Source: Isoetes taiwanensis (lineage: Eukaryota > Streptophyta > Lycopodiopsida > Isoetales > Isoetaceae). From it: 64,000 nucleotides of DNA. Below are positions 11,146 to 22,198 of the stretch, in pieces (position 1 is the stretch's first letter; each line of letters begins with the position of its first letter). The translations under genes were made by a program, and so were the position numbers. Location: contig JAJEKV010000144.1 in assembly GCA_021234155.1 (NCBI GenBank), forward strand, positions 1,302,001 to 1,366,000, read 5' to 3'. The notes under the pieces are model-generated. The model was not told the origin of the DNA. It ran no database searches and saw only the letters and a program-made list of their open reading frames with translations.

Positions 11146-12775
11146 CCACGCGCAGTTCTCCATTTCTGTAATCTGCTAATGTAGTTATCTAAGATGAACC
11201 TATTAGGAAGAAAGGCCGATTGATCGACCGATATTCAGCCCGAGATAAAGCTTGAATTCTATTGGCAATTATTTTAGCACAAAGCTTTTAGGCAAAGAGT
11301 TAGTTAGAGATAGAAGCCCATTCAGCAAAAGAGGTAGGATTTTCCACTTTTAAGTACCCATGTAATAAAACCCGCAGTAGATAGAGGAGTGCAAATGACT
11401 GAGGCCCGTGGCTGGGCTATCAAGACCAATGTCGATTTCATACCATCCCGCACTGATATGCACTGAGTGAAATCCATCGTACGAGATTTGTCTTTAGAGA
11501 ACTTCTCGAAGTTTAAAAATTTCATCTTCACACATGCACAAAGATATGTCCATGCAATCATTAGGACTTGGCAAGACCGCATCTATAGCCAAGAATCGCC
11601 TTTAGCCCAAATTTCATAAGCAAAGTGAGATCATTTTCCTTGAAAAGAGTAGAGAGTCATAGAAGGAAGTTTTAATGTCGAAGGCCAGCTAAGCATGGAG
11701 CCGAACCATTATTTCTACTTCTATTTATGGAATTCTTCGTAAGCCTATTTTGGCCACTTTGAAAAAAAAAAATTGAGTCAGCCATAGCTCCGTTTCATCA
11801 GGTTGTAATTTAATTTTGCATTTAATGGCGTAAAACTTGGCTTCTCCTCACACGCTTTTAAGACCCTCAAGTACTTTCCCACATGCAGATTGTAAATATG
11901 AGGATCAACTTGAAGGTAGATCCGATTTTCTTCATTTTATTCAAAAAGGTTTTCTCTTTTCCTAACTTTAGCCATGTGCTTGTTTTTGCATATTTCTTTG
12001 ATCCAATCCTGATTTTTTTATCTTGTAGTAAAAATGTTTCATTGATGAATTTAAACATGGGATCAATAGATTGATAAAAATCCTCAGCAAACTCCTGTTG
12101 GAAGGAAAGCATTCTCAAGGCAGAGCAATTTAATTTGAAGGGGATATTTCCACCTCTCGGGGAACTTAGCAGTGTGCTAGTATTAAGAAATTGAGGTTGG
12201 TGGATCCCAAATGGAAGTACCTTCATCACTTGTTACAAATCAATTGTCCTTAAATCGTAATTTGATTGGAGATAAAAATCTATCCGTGCACGACTCTTGT
12301 CTTGATCTTTCCGCTTATTAACTGTGAAAATAGATGTGGAAGATGGAATATGAATTCAGGGAAGAGTCGCCTATAAATTTATCCCACCTTTCTCTCAAGA
12401 ATGGACATAAGTTTATTTGTTTCCAAGTTTCATGTCCCAAGCCGGAGTATTATTAAAATCTCCGTACCAAAATCCAAATAACTGTGGAGTTACTAGTGAT
12501 CCAAGAATTGATATCGTGCCGCAGCTTTTCTTCTTTAGGACAAGTAGAAGCATAGACATTTATGACCCCAAAGGTGGAGTTATTAACCGAAAAGTTACGC
12601 CTTGCCACATTTTAGATATGTTGTTGCAAAAGGAGATGTGATGAAGATTTTTCCAAATGATGCACATTCCCCTATAGTTCCATTTGCTTCCATCCATATA
12701 GAGGAAACCCTGTGGTAGATCCAATCACCCAAGCCGGAAGCTTCAAATTTAGGTAGTTTCCAACTCTGTAGCAAA
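11146..12775 (-). pseudogene. LINE ORF2, endonuclease (rest), linker and start of reverse transcriptase (broken)
   Basis: From the CACTA junction leftwards, the minus strand continues the endonuclease: WKLPKFEASGLGDWI just past the junction, VYASTCPKEEKLRHDINSW, then a GDFNNTPAWD motif (about 12.45 kb). GDFN is a signature of apurinic-type LINE endonucleases. A D(K)SRARID stretch follows, then a 120-codon open linker (12229-11867). At about 11.19-11.28 kb, CAKIIANRIQALS..EYRSINRPFF matches the RT region usually written as ..iiaNRLk..l..li...QsaF. The frame changes several times. The segment is a decayed but continuous part of ORF2. Confidence 0.7.
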
Positions 12776-13120
12776 CACTACAAGAGGATGAGGGTTTCGC
12801 GCCGCTAAAATCGTCAACATCTAAAAAACTTTAGCATGACGCTGGTACGACGCATAAAAGGCCCGACGCTTTAAAGTGACGATGTCGTGATCGTGAGTAA
12901 TCACAAATTAATCGGGTCATGTTACACGGTAAATATGCTGCCAAGTATAGCCAGCCGCCGTAACATGCGCCGATTTTGTTCGCCACGCCAATAATTCGCC
13001 GCCGAAAACTACGCTTTTATCGCTGCAGATCACCGCCGGCCATAAAGGCCGTAACATGCTGTTTTCGCCACATATAGCTGCCAATATTTCGGCCGTAAAA
13101 ACGCCGTGAATATCAGTCGA
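12776..13120. repeat. CACTA left terminus: TIR and degenerate subterminal repeats
   Basis: After the terminal CACTACAAGAGGAT there is a region with repeated CGTCA/TGACG/GACGC words and CGCC/GCCG-rich sequence (CCGCCGTAACATGCGCCG, GGCCGTAACATGCTG). CACTA elements carry subterminal transposase-binding repeats here. At this end they are degenerate. Confidence 0.75.
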
Positions 13121-14057
13121 AATTCAAAAATTTTATTAACACAACTTTACTCCAGTAACTTTTTGATTCAATGGCTCGCTTTTTATGAAATTTGATGTTA
13201 AGCTCTCATCGCGGATCTTTTAATAGCGTAATTATTTTTGCCAATCTTGATTATCTCATTTGGGAAAACTATAAGTTTCCATCCGCTAGAGCATTGTGGT
13301 AAATCAGCTTCAATGTAGGGATGCTATCTTCAAGTTTTCCTTATTCATATCATTAACATTGGCCCTGTCTCGCGGGCCTTGTGTTGAATGCATCTCGTGG
13401 CTCAGATTTGTACACCTATATTCATGTGTCTATGGGACACTTAGACTTAAGGTCGCATTATGTTATGTTACTATTATAAACTATGGTACTATTATAATCT
13501 TACTAGAATTACTTAGGGAAATACAATGTGGCATCTTGGGATACATTGAATATCTTATGTGCGTACAATGCGATGTCATTGCAACCATTGATTGATTTGT
13601 TTAACATTTGAAGTATTCTCAATCTTTTACATATTTTAAAGCGACCATAGAGACATCTCTCGAGATGTGGAGTTTGTTATGTGCATACAATGCGATGTCA
13701 TTGCAAGCATCGGGTAATTGGTTTAATATTTGAATCATTTTATAAACTTTATATCTTTCAAATTGACCAAATATACTTAGTCAATGCTTTTGATAAATAT
13801 GCAAGGACTATCATAGCCGGATGCGAAGGTAGTAATTTTGAAATTATTGTAAATTGGCAATTTACTAATACCTCAATGATCGCATACATATTCAATTAAG
13901 CAAACAAAAGCTCAAGTTCCAAAGATAAAAAGACACAAAAGTTTAATGAGAGAAAAGAAGGCACACAATATTTTAATCAAATACCTCATATATATATGGG
14001 ATACATTAGTATTCTTGAAATCGTAAAAATGCATTCAATAAAAGATCAAAGTTTGTT
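13121..14057. other. CACTA sequence between left terminus and transposase 3' end
   Basis: No gene is recognised. A direct repeat is visible: ATACAATGCGATGTCATTGC occurs near 13565 and again near 13686, with similar flanks, giving a unit of about 120 bp. Confidence 0.4.
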
Positions 14058-14700
14058 TCTTATTCACCAGACATCAAACCCTCGTCCACAAAATCATGTT
14101 CAATGTCATCCCATTCATCATCATCTAGTTGTAAGAGTAGCCTTCGTCGCATATTTGGAGTTTGGAGCTCAATATCTTCCTCCTCCTCAATATAATCTTC
14201 ATTGGAATGCATTGGTGATCTCACTTTTTGATTGTTTGTTCCCTCTTCAATTTCCTCCTCAATATAATCTTCATCGATATGCATCGATAATTCCAATCCT
14301 TGATTGCTCGTTCCCTCTTGAGCCTCATCGTCTTCTATGTTTCTTGGCTCCACAAATTCCAATACTTGCTCAAGCTCTACCTCTTCTTCTTGCTGCCCTT
14401 CTTCCTCGATGGTTGTATTGCATATATATCGACGTGACGTTGGTTCCGTGGGAATCACAATCCACCACGCATTGTTTTGAGGGTTGACATGAAAGAAAAC
14501 TTGTTGAACTTGATGAGGATACACATATGGCTCGCTTCTATCTAATAACACATGGGAGTCAACTTCAAATAAACCGTAGGATGTGGTCGCACCGCTTGAT
14601 TTCGCCCACCATATAAAGTTTTGAACCACTTGGCCTTCAAAAAGATGGTTTGTCGAAATGATCGAAAAATCCACATCAATGATATCGGTAATAACTCCAA
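14058..14700 (-). pseudogene. CACTA TNP2 transposase, last exon with DUF4216-like region
   Basis: The minus-strand frame starts VITDIIDVDFSIIS near 14695. It continues through GLFEVDSHVLLD and EPYVYPHQVQQVFFHVNPQN, which matches the DUF4216-type region near the C-terminus of plant TNP2 transposases (pattern ..dPfi.a.Q..QVfYv.dp). An acidic tail follows, with two copies of a glutamate-rich segment (SMHIDEDYIEEE, PMHSNEDYIEEE), and a stop at 14060. The exon is open throughout. Its 5' border abuts an inverted-repeat element, and the preceding exon is about 3.3 kb away at 18.0 kb. Confidence 0.7.
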
Positions 14701-15135
14701 CATTAACACATAACTAACATTATTAACATAAACCATTGCATTTGACACATTTAAATTAAAATCCCCTTAAACCCTCTTTTTGTTTGGGTGCATATTCACA
14801 CGCGAGGGTTACTTGCAACAAGAGTCGCTCGATGGGCATATTTGCCCTTTATTCTAAGATCCGGACCGCATACATAGCGATCCTCGTTTGTGGGGTATGC
14901 ATGTACAAGTTTTTGTATGTTGTATATTAAGGTTTTGTAAAATACTATAAGGTTTGAGACAATGTACTTAATGGTGTTAATTTTGTACATGTATTATAAA
15001 TTTTTGAGGCTCTCACGCCCCTAATGAACCCTTCGGTGAATATGCACCCAAAACCAAAGGGGGTTTAAGGGGGATTTTAATTTAAATGTGTCAAATGCAA
15101 TGGTTTATGTTAATAATGTTAGTTGTGTGTTAATG
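14701..15135. repeat. Fold-back element with about 100-bp inverted repeats
   Basis: The left arm (14701-14799) and right arm (15036-15135) are inverted copies of each other with few differences. They share CATTTGACACATTTAAATTA and GGGTGCATATTCAC. The 236-bp middle has no coding sequence of note. It sits against the 5' border of the last transposase exon. No target duplication is clear. A fold-back MITE is the likely identity. Confidence 0.75.
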
Positions 15136-17984
15136 GTTTGTGTTAACTAAAAAAATTTTGGCCCCTTCGGGGCCTTAAGGATGGTGTAGGGGTGTAGATA
15201 TACACATTACCTAATACTCTAATGATGGATGGAAGGGCACTAAGAAATCCATAAATGCATGTAACAATGGTAGTAGAGCTAAAAACAAGCCATTACATTC
15301 GAAGTCCTAATATTAAGTGTGATATAATACCACGATAGATAATAGACAAATGGTAACCCATGTTACAATTTTTTATTATGAAAATGCTTTGCTCTTGTCA
15401 GTAACATAATAAATATGCAACCTAGTCCTGTAGCACATTTGTCAAGAACTCAAATACCAAATACCTTAGCGGTTGCATTCAAGACTCCCATGACATCATA
15501 TCAAAATCCAGCATTTAAAAACTTGTTCAAGAAGCAGGGGATGTTCGTGGGCTCCAACATAGCATCTGGTGACAATCATTTGTTGACATCATTCCCATAG
15601 CATCCAGCAGTCACTTTATGCACTTGTAACTAGGCAAGCTTGATTGTAAAAAAAGAAGAAACATCCCAAGTCTTCAAGGTCTCTGGGCGCATCAAATATA
15701 AAAATCCAACTTCAAAAAACCATGGACAAAAAAATGGGCCCATTTACTAACTCAATAAGGAAGCATTAGATGGTAACAACTTATAGCAGCACTCATCTAT
15801 TCATGTGGTCATAACAATGGCATAACGATAGTCCTGTGACACCCTTTACGTTGTGAAGTTTCCAACAACGCATGTCTTTAAAATAGATGTAACATTACAT
15901 GGTGTGCATAACAACTTGGTTACTCTAAGTGAGAAATTATTTCCCAAGGCATGTTCTATTCTCCATATATGCTACCCGTAAGCTAAGCAGAACATATAAG
16001 CTAAATGTATAAAGTGACAGGCTTCCTATTTATCTATCTATCTATCTGTATAAGTTGAATCCATGTTTTAGACAAACATGGCATGGAAAATTACTTTTGA
16101 GCACCGCTACATCAATGTAGACCGCACCGAAAAACAGTGTGTTTGAAAGCACATCTAATTATATATCTAACTACCTACCATGATGAATCAAGCTTTCATC
16201 GATAATGATGTGAAAATAAGCGACAACTATCTAGCCATGCTTAAGCGTACTATCTTTGGATGTTCATAGACTATAATGCCACACTCCAAGCTGCCATCAT
16301 TAGCATACATTTTCATAAAATTACTTCCAATCATAATATCTATGTGAAGGCCACGCTCATGATCCAATACATTGCGATATGCTCTTAAATTGCGGAAAAT
16401 GTAATATTATCGGGTTTTATATGTTCTTCTTCCATCCTCTCAAAATAGTATAATGCCATTATGCCTTTAGCATATTGGGCAAGACCTGTAATGAACACAT
16501 ACAAAAGACCAAGTTTTTGTTCGATGTCAGGAAATACTTTGCATAATTCTTCCATTCTATCACCACTTTTCATACATGACAATGATTTTTCCATTCTATT
16601 ACGGTTTTCATACATGTTAATGAGGAATTACCCTCCAGAGTTTCTATTTTGCGGTCCACATACTTCTGGACTACCAATAAACCCGTCATGTTCTACTTCT
16701 CATGCTTTCAAAATAACCACGAGTTTCTGCTGCGGTCCACATACTTCTCTGAGACTACCAATGAACTTTATCGTGTTCTCATCGCTCATGCTTTCAAAAT
16801 AATGGAGAATGTGACTTTAGATGGTTTCATCCTATTGTCTTGCATCATTGCAAAATAATTCCATGCAATGGCTATGGCTTATGGAGCTCTCCTGCATTCA
16901 TGCAATTTTGTTCCCCCGAAGGTGTAAGGTAGCGAGATGTCAAAAGTGTGCTTCTCCTATTGCAAGATATTTCTATTATTCAGGCCTACTCGACCCCTTG
17001 TTTTACAGTAGAAGCCGGTACCTTTGTTTAGATTTCGTTGGTTTCCAAAGGTTTCTAGAGATAGCATGCCGCTTTTGCATACAGTATTGAGATATAAGGG
17101 AAAGAAAAATCATATGCTTTAGATAACAAGTTTTCTTTGAGGAACATTTTTACAAAACTTGGGATGCTTACCATTACCATTTGAAGCCTCAAAGAGGAGA
17201 GAATTGGCGGATCGAGGAGATGAGCTCCATCGCCACCGAAGCCCTATGGCTACTCCAATGATTTGAAAATCCTTGCTCTCTTTCTCCAACGCAACCTAGG
17301 CTTGTCCATGATCCGGGACTTACGAAGGGCCATCAGCGCTAAAACTTCGGGAGGTTTTGGCAAGGGTTTTCGAACGGACAAAACTTCGAGAGGTTTTGGC
17401 AAGGGTTTTTCGAACGTCATTGCATAGCCTAATCCCTTTAAATTTTTCGCGGCGAGTCTACATGTAAATAGTACAACGGCGCTTTTTGGGTGGACATAAC
17501 ACTCCACCCAATAAAGGAAAAAGCAATAAGAAATTTCATCGCGAACACATGCCAAATGTTGTGGGCATGCAAGGAAGTACAATCATGACCATATGATTTA
17601 CTTTTGATAAAAATCAATCGATTAGAAAGAGTGCACTCTAGAAATACTATTTAGTACACTTGCAAGAATACAACCACCAAATCATGGGAAAACCATAAGA
17701 AAAAAATTATAAAAAACTTAAAAACAACCCCTGTTATTATGCTACATATTCAAGTTCTCCATCAATAGGATTATCATCTCTAATGCTTGCTTGACTCTTT
17801 TGATTAAATGAAGCAATGATTCCAGAATCAAAAGTGGCCGAGCTTTGTCAATGTCATCAATTAAGTAAGAAGTGTGCACCATCCCCACATTGAATTATGG
17901 AATCTAGCCCTTGCACATTGGTAAAATATAAGTGACATTAGATGGTTAAGAAATGCAAAATATGTATTGACAACAACAAATAGG
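15136..17984. other. Probable long intron or insertion within the CACTA transposase gene
   Basis: A plausible minus-strand splice donor (GTAAGTTCC) lies at about 17985, and coding sequence resumes only at 14.7 kb. The interval contains a PPR-like fragment (16385-16615), a near-duplicate pair around 16660 and 16735 sharing GGTCCACATACTTCT, a GGCCCC/GGGGCC hairpin at 15160-15174, and a 39-bp tandem duplication at 17341-17417 (AGGTTTTGGCAAGGGTTTT). It probably includes inserted sequence beyond a simple intron, but no other element ends are visible. Confidence 0.45.
16385..16615 (-). pseudogene. PPR-protein fragment
   Basis: The minus-strand peptide ends FITGLAQYAKGIMALYYFERM then EEEHIKPDNITFSAI. 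This has the shape of a plant pentatricopeptide repeat (..y..M...GikPd.iTf..il). Only about one repeat is present, with an unrelated N-terminal side and no downstream continuation. PPR proteins bind organelle RNA. This is a stray fragment inside the transposase intron, not a gene. Confidence 0.55.
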
Positions 17985-20490
17985 AACTTACCAATTTTTC
18001 GGACCCAAATGTAATGTTGAGGTCATCTTCTTGATTTTTTTCTCTCCATTTTTTTTAAACTCTCTAAGCTTTTTTGCGACAACCACCAAGTGGGGTGGAC
18101 AATCGGTAGAGACGCTAGTTCTTGAGGGTATTGTATGGCTCTCTTATTATGTCCTCGACGGTTCCTTGTAGCATATGCTTTCCTATCGCTATCCCTTTGT
18201 GTCTTATCAATTTTATACAACTCCACCCACCTTCTAAGACTATCTGTATTGTTCACAACAAACTTATTGATGCCCTCAAACATTTCGTCACTTAACCTTC
18301 GTTGTTTACCTAGGCCTTGCAAGACTTCACCATCCAACCAATCAGGAATCTCTTTCTTCCAAATTTTTGGTGCATTTGGATCTATTGACTTGGTGGCATC
18401 TGTCAAGAAGAATAATGTCTCTTGATTAAGATGTCCTTACGCCGCCATACACCCGGGCGTGCCATCCGGCGCACAAATCCTTTTTAGTACCTTCATATAT
18501 CTCTCTAAAAGAACATCCATCTCGAAGGGTTTGGACCCACAAGCAATATTTCTCGACCGGATGGATGCAACAAATGTACCTAATAATCACATTTGTTAGC
18601 TGCAATAGGTACCACGAAATTTATGTAAAATAGTTACATTATACACGAAGATCAAATAAACTGGTGGAAAATAGATCTTCTAGTTGGCATAATATCTCTT
18701 GCAATCTCTATTTCCATAAGGGGGAATATCGGCACTACAATTTGCTTAGAAGAGACCCACACGGAGAAGCTTGCGAGTCTATAAATGACCTTCCTATCGT
18801 GGTGTAAGGCAATTTTCCAAGGCACATGGGAGAATATCTGTTATAAGGAGAAGGTCGAATTAGATGTCACCAACATATAGGTTTATAAGTTTGAAGATAT
18901 TATAGGCAAATTATTAGTATTGGACCTCAACTATTTAGCCTCATGCTTCTTGGTTTTATATGTATCGTGCACTGTAGAAACTTGTGCCAATCATGTGACT
19001 TTAGTCTGTGAGATCTCCATATTTTGTAAATGCCCTTCTAAGGGAGGATCCATAACTTAGGTTGGAGTCATAACTTTTGATAGCACATTTTACTTGTTTG
19101 AGTTCATCCTTTTTCAATACCCAAGGACCTCGAAGAAAGCGAGGAGCTCTATCCTCTTCTTCGATTGGCCACAACTCACTTTTGATGCCTTTATCCTTTA
19201 GATCATTCCTAGCTTTTAGAGTCTCCCAATCTCCAGTAAGATGGCGCCAAAGTGAATGGCTCACATTTTTGAAAATGTGCATAGGATCTAAGAGGTGTGC
19301 AATTTTTAATTCAGACCAATATTCCAACTTGTAAAGTATAGATAGCATCTTCATGCCCGGCGGATGTTTACCCATGTTTGGGTCATGATCGTTCCATGTC
19401 TTCAACCAATCATGTGGGGTTCTTCTCACGGGCACATCAGATATATCACCACGACGGAGGGGATGGCCTAATGGTAGATACTTTTGATGGCCAGTGTATA
19501 TCATCTTTGACAGGTGTCGTGATCTATAAGACGTTAAGTTTTGGCCACATGATGGACACCCACAAGATCCACTAGTTTGCAATCCTACAAAAGAATATAC
19601 TCCAAATTGTTAACGTTGTAGCGAAGAAACTCATACAAAATATATAACGAACCCGAGCATCGTACCAGACGCAACTTTAAATCCAGGATAGTCATGAATT
19701 GTGAAGCATAGTATTCCATGAAAGGTGAAATTGTGTGGCTGCCTCGAAATGTCATACATGTGTATGCCTTTCCATAAAAGATCCAATTCCTCGACAAGTG
19801 GTTCTAAGTATACGTTCATATCTTTGACTTGGTATTTGCCTACAAAATATCGTTGCATTAAATTAGGAAGCCACAATCTACATAAAATGCATGGTTATGT
19901 AAAGGTATGTACCTGGAACTATAAGCGTTAACATTAAGTGGCCCACCTTAGTTGCCATCCAAGGTGGTATGTTATAATTTATAACAACAATGGGCCACAC
20001 ACTATGTGTAGAGGACATCGTGCCAAATGGACATATTCCATCCATGCCCAAAGCAAGGCGAGCATTCCTTGGTTCATCCTTAAAATGTGGCCATTTGTCT
20101 TCTATATGTTTCAAAGCCTCACCATCGGTTGGGTACCTCAAAATTCCATCGTTGCTTCGATGTTTTTGCATGGAAGTCCATGAATGGCGCTAAGGGAAGG
20201 ACATTTAAACATGATTTGTAATCGAGGAATGATTGGCATGTCTTGTAAAACTTTCCTTGGAACTTTGGACCTTGCTTTTTCATCATCTTAGCGATTCATT
20301 GCACTTAGGACATCTACTCATAATATATATATTCATTGCGCATTTATGCATGCATGAATACAATTGTATTCTAAACCTAGTTCTTGCAAGAGTTGTTTGG
20401 CGTCTCTTCGTGATTTTGGGAGACAATGATCACTTGGAAGTATATACTCACCTAGCAAACTATCAAACAAAGTTAAAGTATAAGTAAGAA
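17985..20490 (-). pseudogene. CACTA TNP2-type transposase, central exons
   Basis: On the minus strand, several exons match the plant TNP2 (Transposase_21) family in order. First is a cysteine pair RCPKCNESLRW, then SKVPRKVLQDMPIIPRLQ (20.2-20.3 kb). DGILRYPTDGEALKHIEDKW and NARLALGMDGICPFGTMSS..VWPIVVINYNIPPWM follow at 20171-19880. Next come VYLEPLVEELDLLWKGI..YD (19.85-19.66 kb) and CPSCG..GHQKYLPLGHPLR..LDPMHIFKNV (19582-19001). After a stop, KSHDWHKFLQ and then RYMKVLKR..ETLFFLTDATKSID (18.6-18.02 kb) match the DUF4218-like part. These proteins bind and cut CACTA ends. In-frame stops and shifts are present, for example at 19.0 and 18.43 kb, so it is broken as read. The N-terminus lies beyond the copia insertion. 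Confidence 0.8.
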
Positions 20491-20940
20491 AGAAAGAAGA
20501 ACAAAAAACAAAACATAATAGAAACTTCTATTATTTTAAATCTCAAATCACGCACCCAAGTTCATCCACACTATTGTTACTCCAACTTGATTTGTGTTGT
20601 AAGTTGAGGATGAGAATGCCTTGACAAGGCGTGATATCTTTGAATTTGGATATAGTGGTTTTCTAATTTCTCTCTCAAAAGTGTAATTGGTCTCTCTTCT
20701 TCATCATTGACATTTACATCGCTAGTGGTTGGGAAGTAATTTTGAATAGCTTCCATCAAACCACTCTCTGCATGAAAACCACTTTGGGTGAGCCGAGACA
20801 TCATCATCGATGGTACCAAAGAACATATTTTGTTTGTAAATGAATGAAAATAAAGGAAAGACAATTTGAAGAATGGATTGCAAAGAAGAAGCCACAACCA
20901 ATCCAACAATACATGTTTAAACACATTAGCATTAATTTCA

Positions 20941-21048
20941 ATCAAACATTCATCATTCCCAATGTTATACTACAACATCAAACATTCGTCATTCCCAATG
21001 TTATGGAAAAACATCAAACATTCATCATTCCCAATGTTATGGAAAAAC
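20941..21048. repeat. 36-bp tandem repeat, three copies
   Basis: Units begin at 20941, 20977 and 21013, each starting ATCAAACATT followed by C(A/G)TCATTCCCAATGTTAT. Copies 2 and 3 differ by one base. It lies in non-coding sequence of the transposase gene, close to the copia insertion. Confidence 0.9.
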
Positions 21049-21496
21049 ACATAGGTCTTGTCATGATTCAACAATGATTGGACCCTAATATTTCATGGTT
21101 ATCTATTTATGTGGCCTTTCCTCCCATAGGGTACAACAATAGGTTCACCGTTTTTTGGCGTCGTGCCGCCTAGGGATATCTCTTTTGAAAGGATAATTTA
21201 CAAACAACTCATCCCGGGATGGAAGCTTTGTATGCCTACAGACCCTCACATATGGTCCAACATATCCACTCATGTACCATGGATGGTGTTACTGTAGTCT
21301 CTTCAAACTCGGCATTTGTTAATTCGGGTGACGGCGAGAGCTATTTATAAGTGCCGCAATATTGCGTGAACTCTGGCCCGACCATCGATATAAATAAGTG
21401 CACCCGTGAAGTGTCTTCTCCACGATCTCTACGCTTTCGATCAAGATGCGCATTCAATGTCATAGCATAAGTAGACATACTAGGCATAAATAAAGT

Positions 21497-22154
21497 TGTT
21501 GAATTTAGGTTGGTTCATCACACATTACGAGCTCGAGCAATACATCAACTTGTGCATATAATGTACGGTAGAGTTATAGGCTATTGATCCGCAGTTCACG
21601 GTTACCTAGGCCTAATGTATAGCCGAGGGCAAAGCGTTACACCATTGAACCTTTAAAGACATTTAAAGATATGGTCTTTGTTTCATAAGGTTAATGGTTG
21701 TATAGATATATCCCATATTAAACATGTATTGACCCAATATCGTGGAGGAAACTCCATATGAATAGGAGCTTCGGTTAGGTTGGTAGATTCGGTGCCATAA
21801 CCGCCGAATCGAGCCTATAAGAATTGCATAGGCGGCTTATTGATTGAGCTGGTGCAGGGATTTAACTAAGGAGGAATCTCTGATTGAATTGTTGCTTTCG
21901 AAGGTTGTTTAGTGAGCGGGTCAAATATGCTTTCTGATAAATAAGTCAATCTCTTTTCTCGGTGTTTATTTGCTCTGATATTCCTAAGGTTCTCATTACC
22001 ATCCTAAGGTTCTAATTGACATATTTAAAGAATAGCATATGGAATGATTATGATTTGATCATTGTTTTGAGTTAAGATCATTGTCTTGGTGGTCTTCATA
22101 AATTCATCAAGCAATAGTAGGAAATAGATTGAAGTGCATTGTCTATTTCTAACA
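21497..22154 (+). repeat. copia LTR 1
   Basis: 658 bp, starting TGTTGAATTTAGG and ending CTATTTCTAACA (TG..CA). It is nearly identical to LTR 2 (26412-27068). Most differences are short indels or substitutions at CAG/CTG-like sites. Confidence 0.9.
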
Positions 22155-22168
22155 TTGGTATCGAGCAA
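22155..22168 (+). promoter_or_regulatory. copia primer-binding site
   Basis: TTGGTATCGAGC directly after LTR 1 corresponds to TTGGTATCAGAGC at 27069 after LTR 2. The latter is the usual complement of the initiator-Met tRNA 3' end. The missing bases fall on a CAG. Confidence 0.85.
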
Positions 22169-22198
22169 ATTACCGGGTTCTAAACACATTAAAGGAAG

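Noticed and set aside
16385-16615. A PPR gene
   Set aside because: Only about one repeat is recognisable and there is no continuation on either side.
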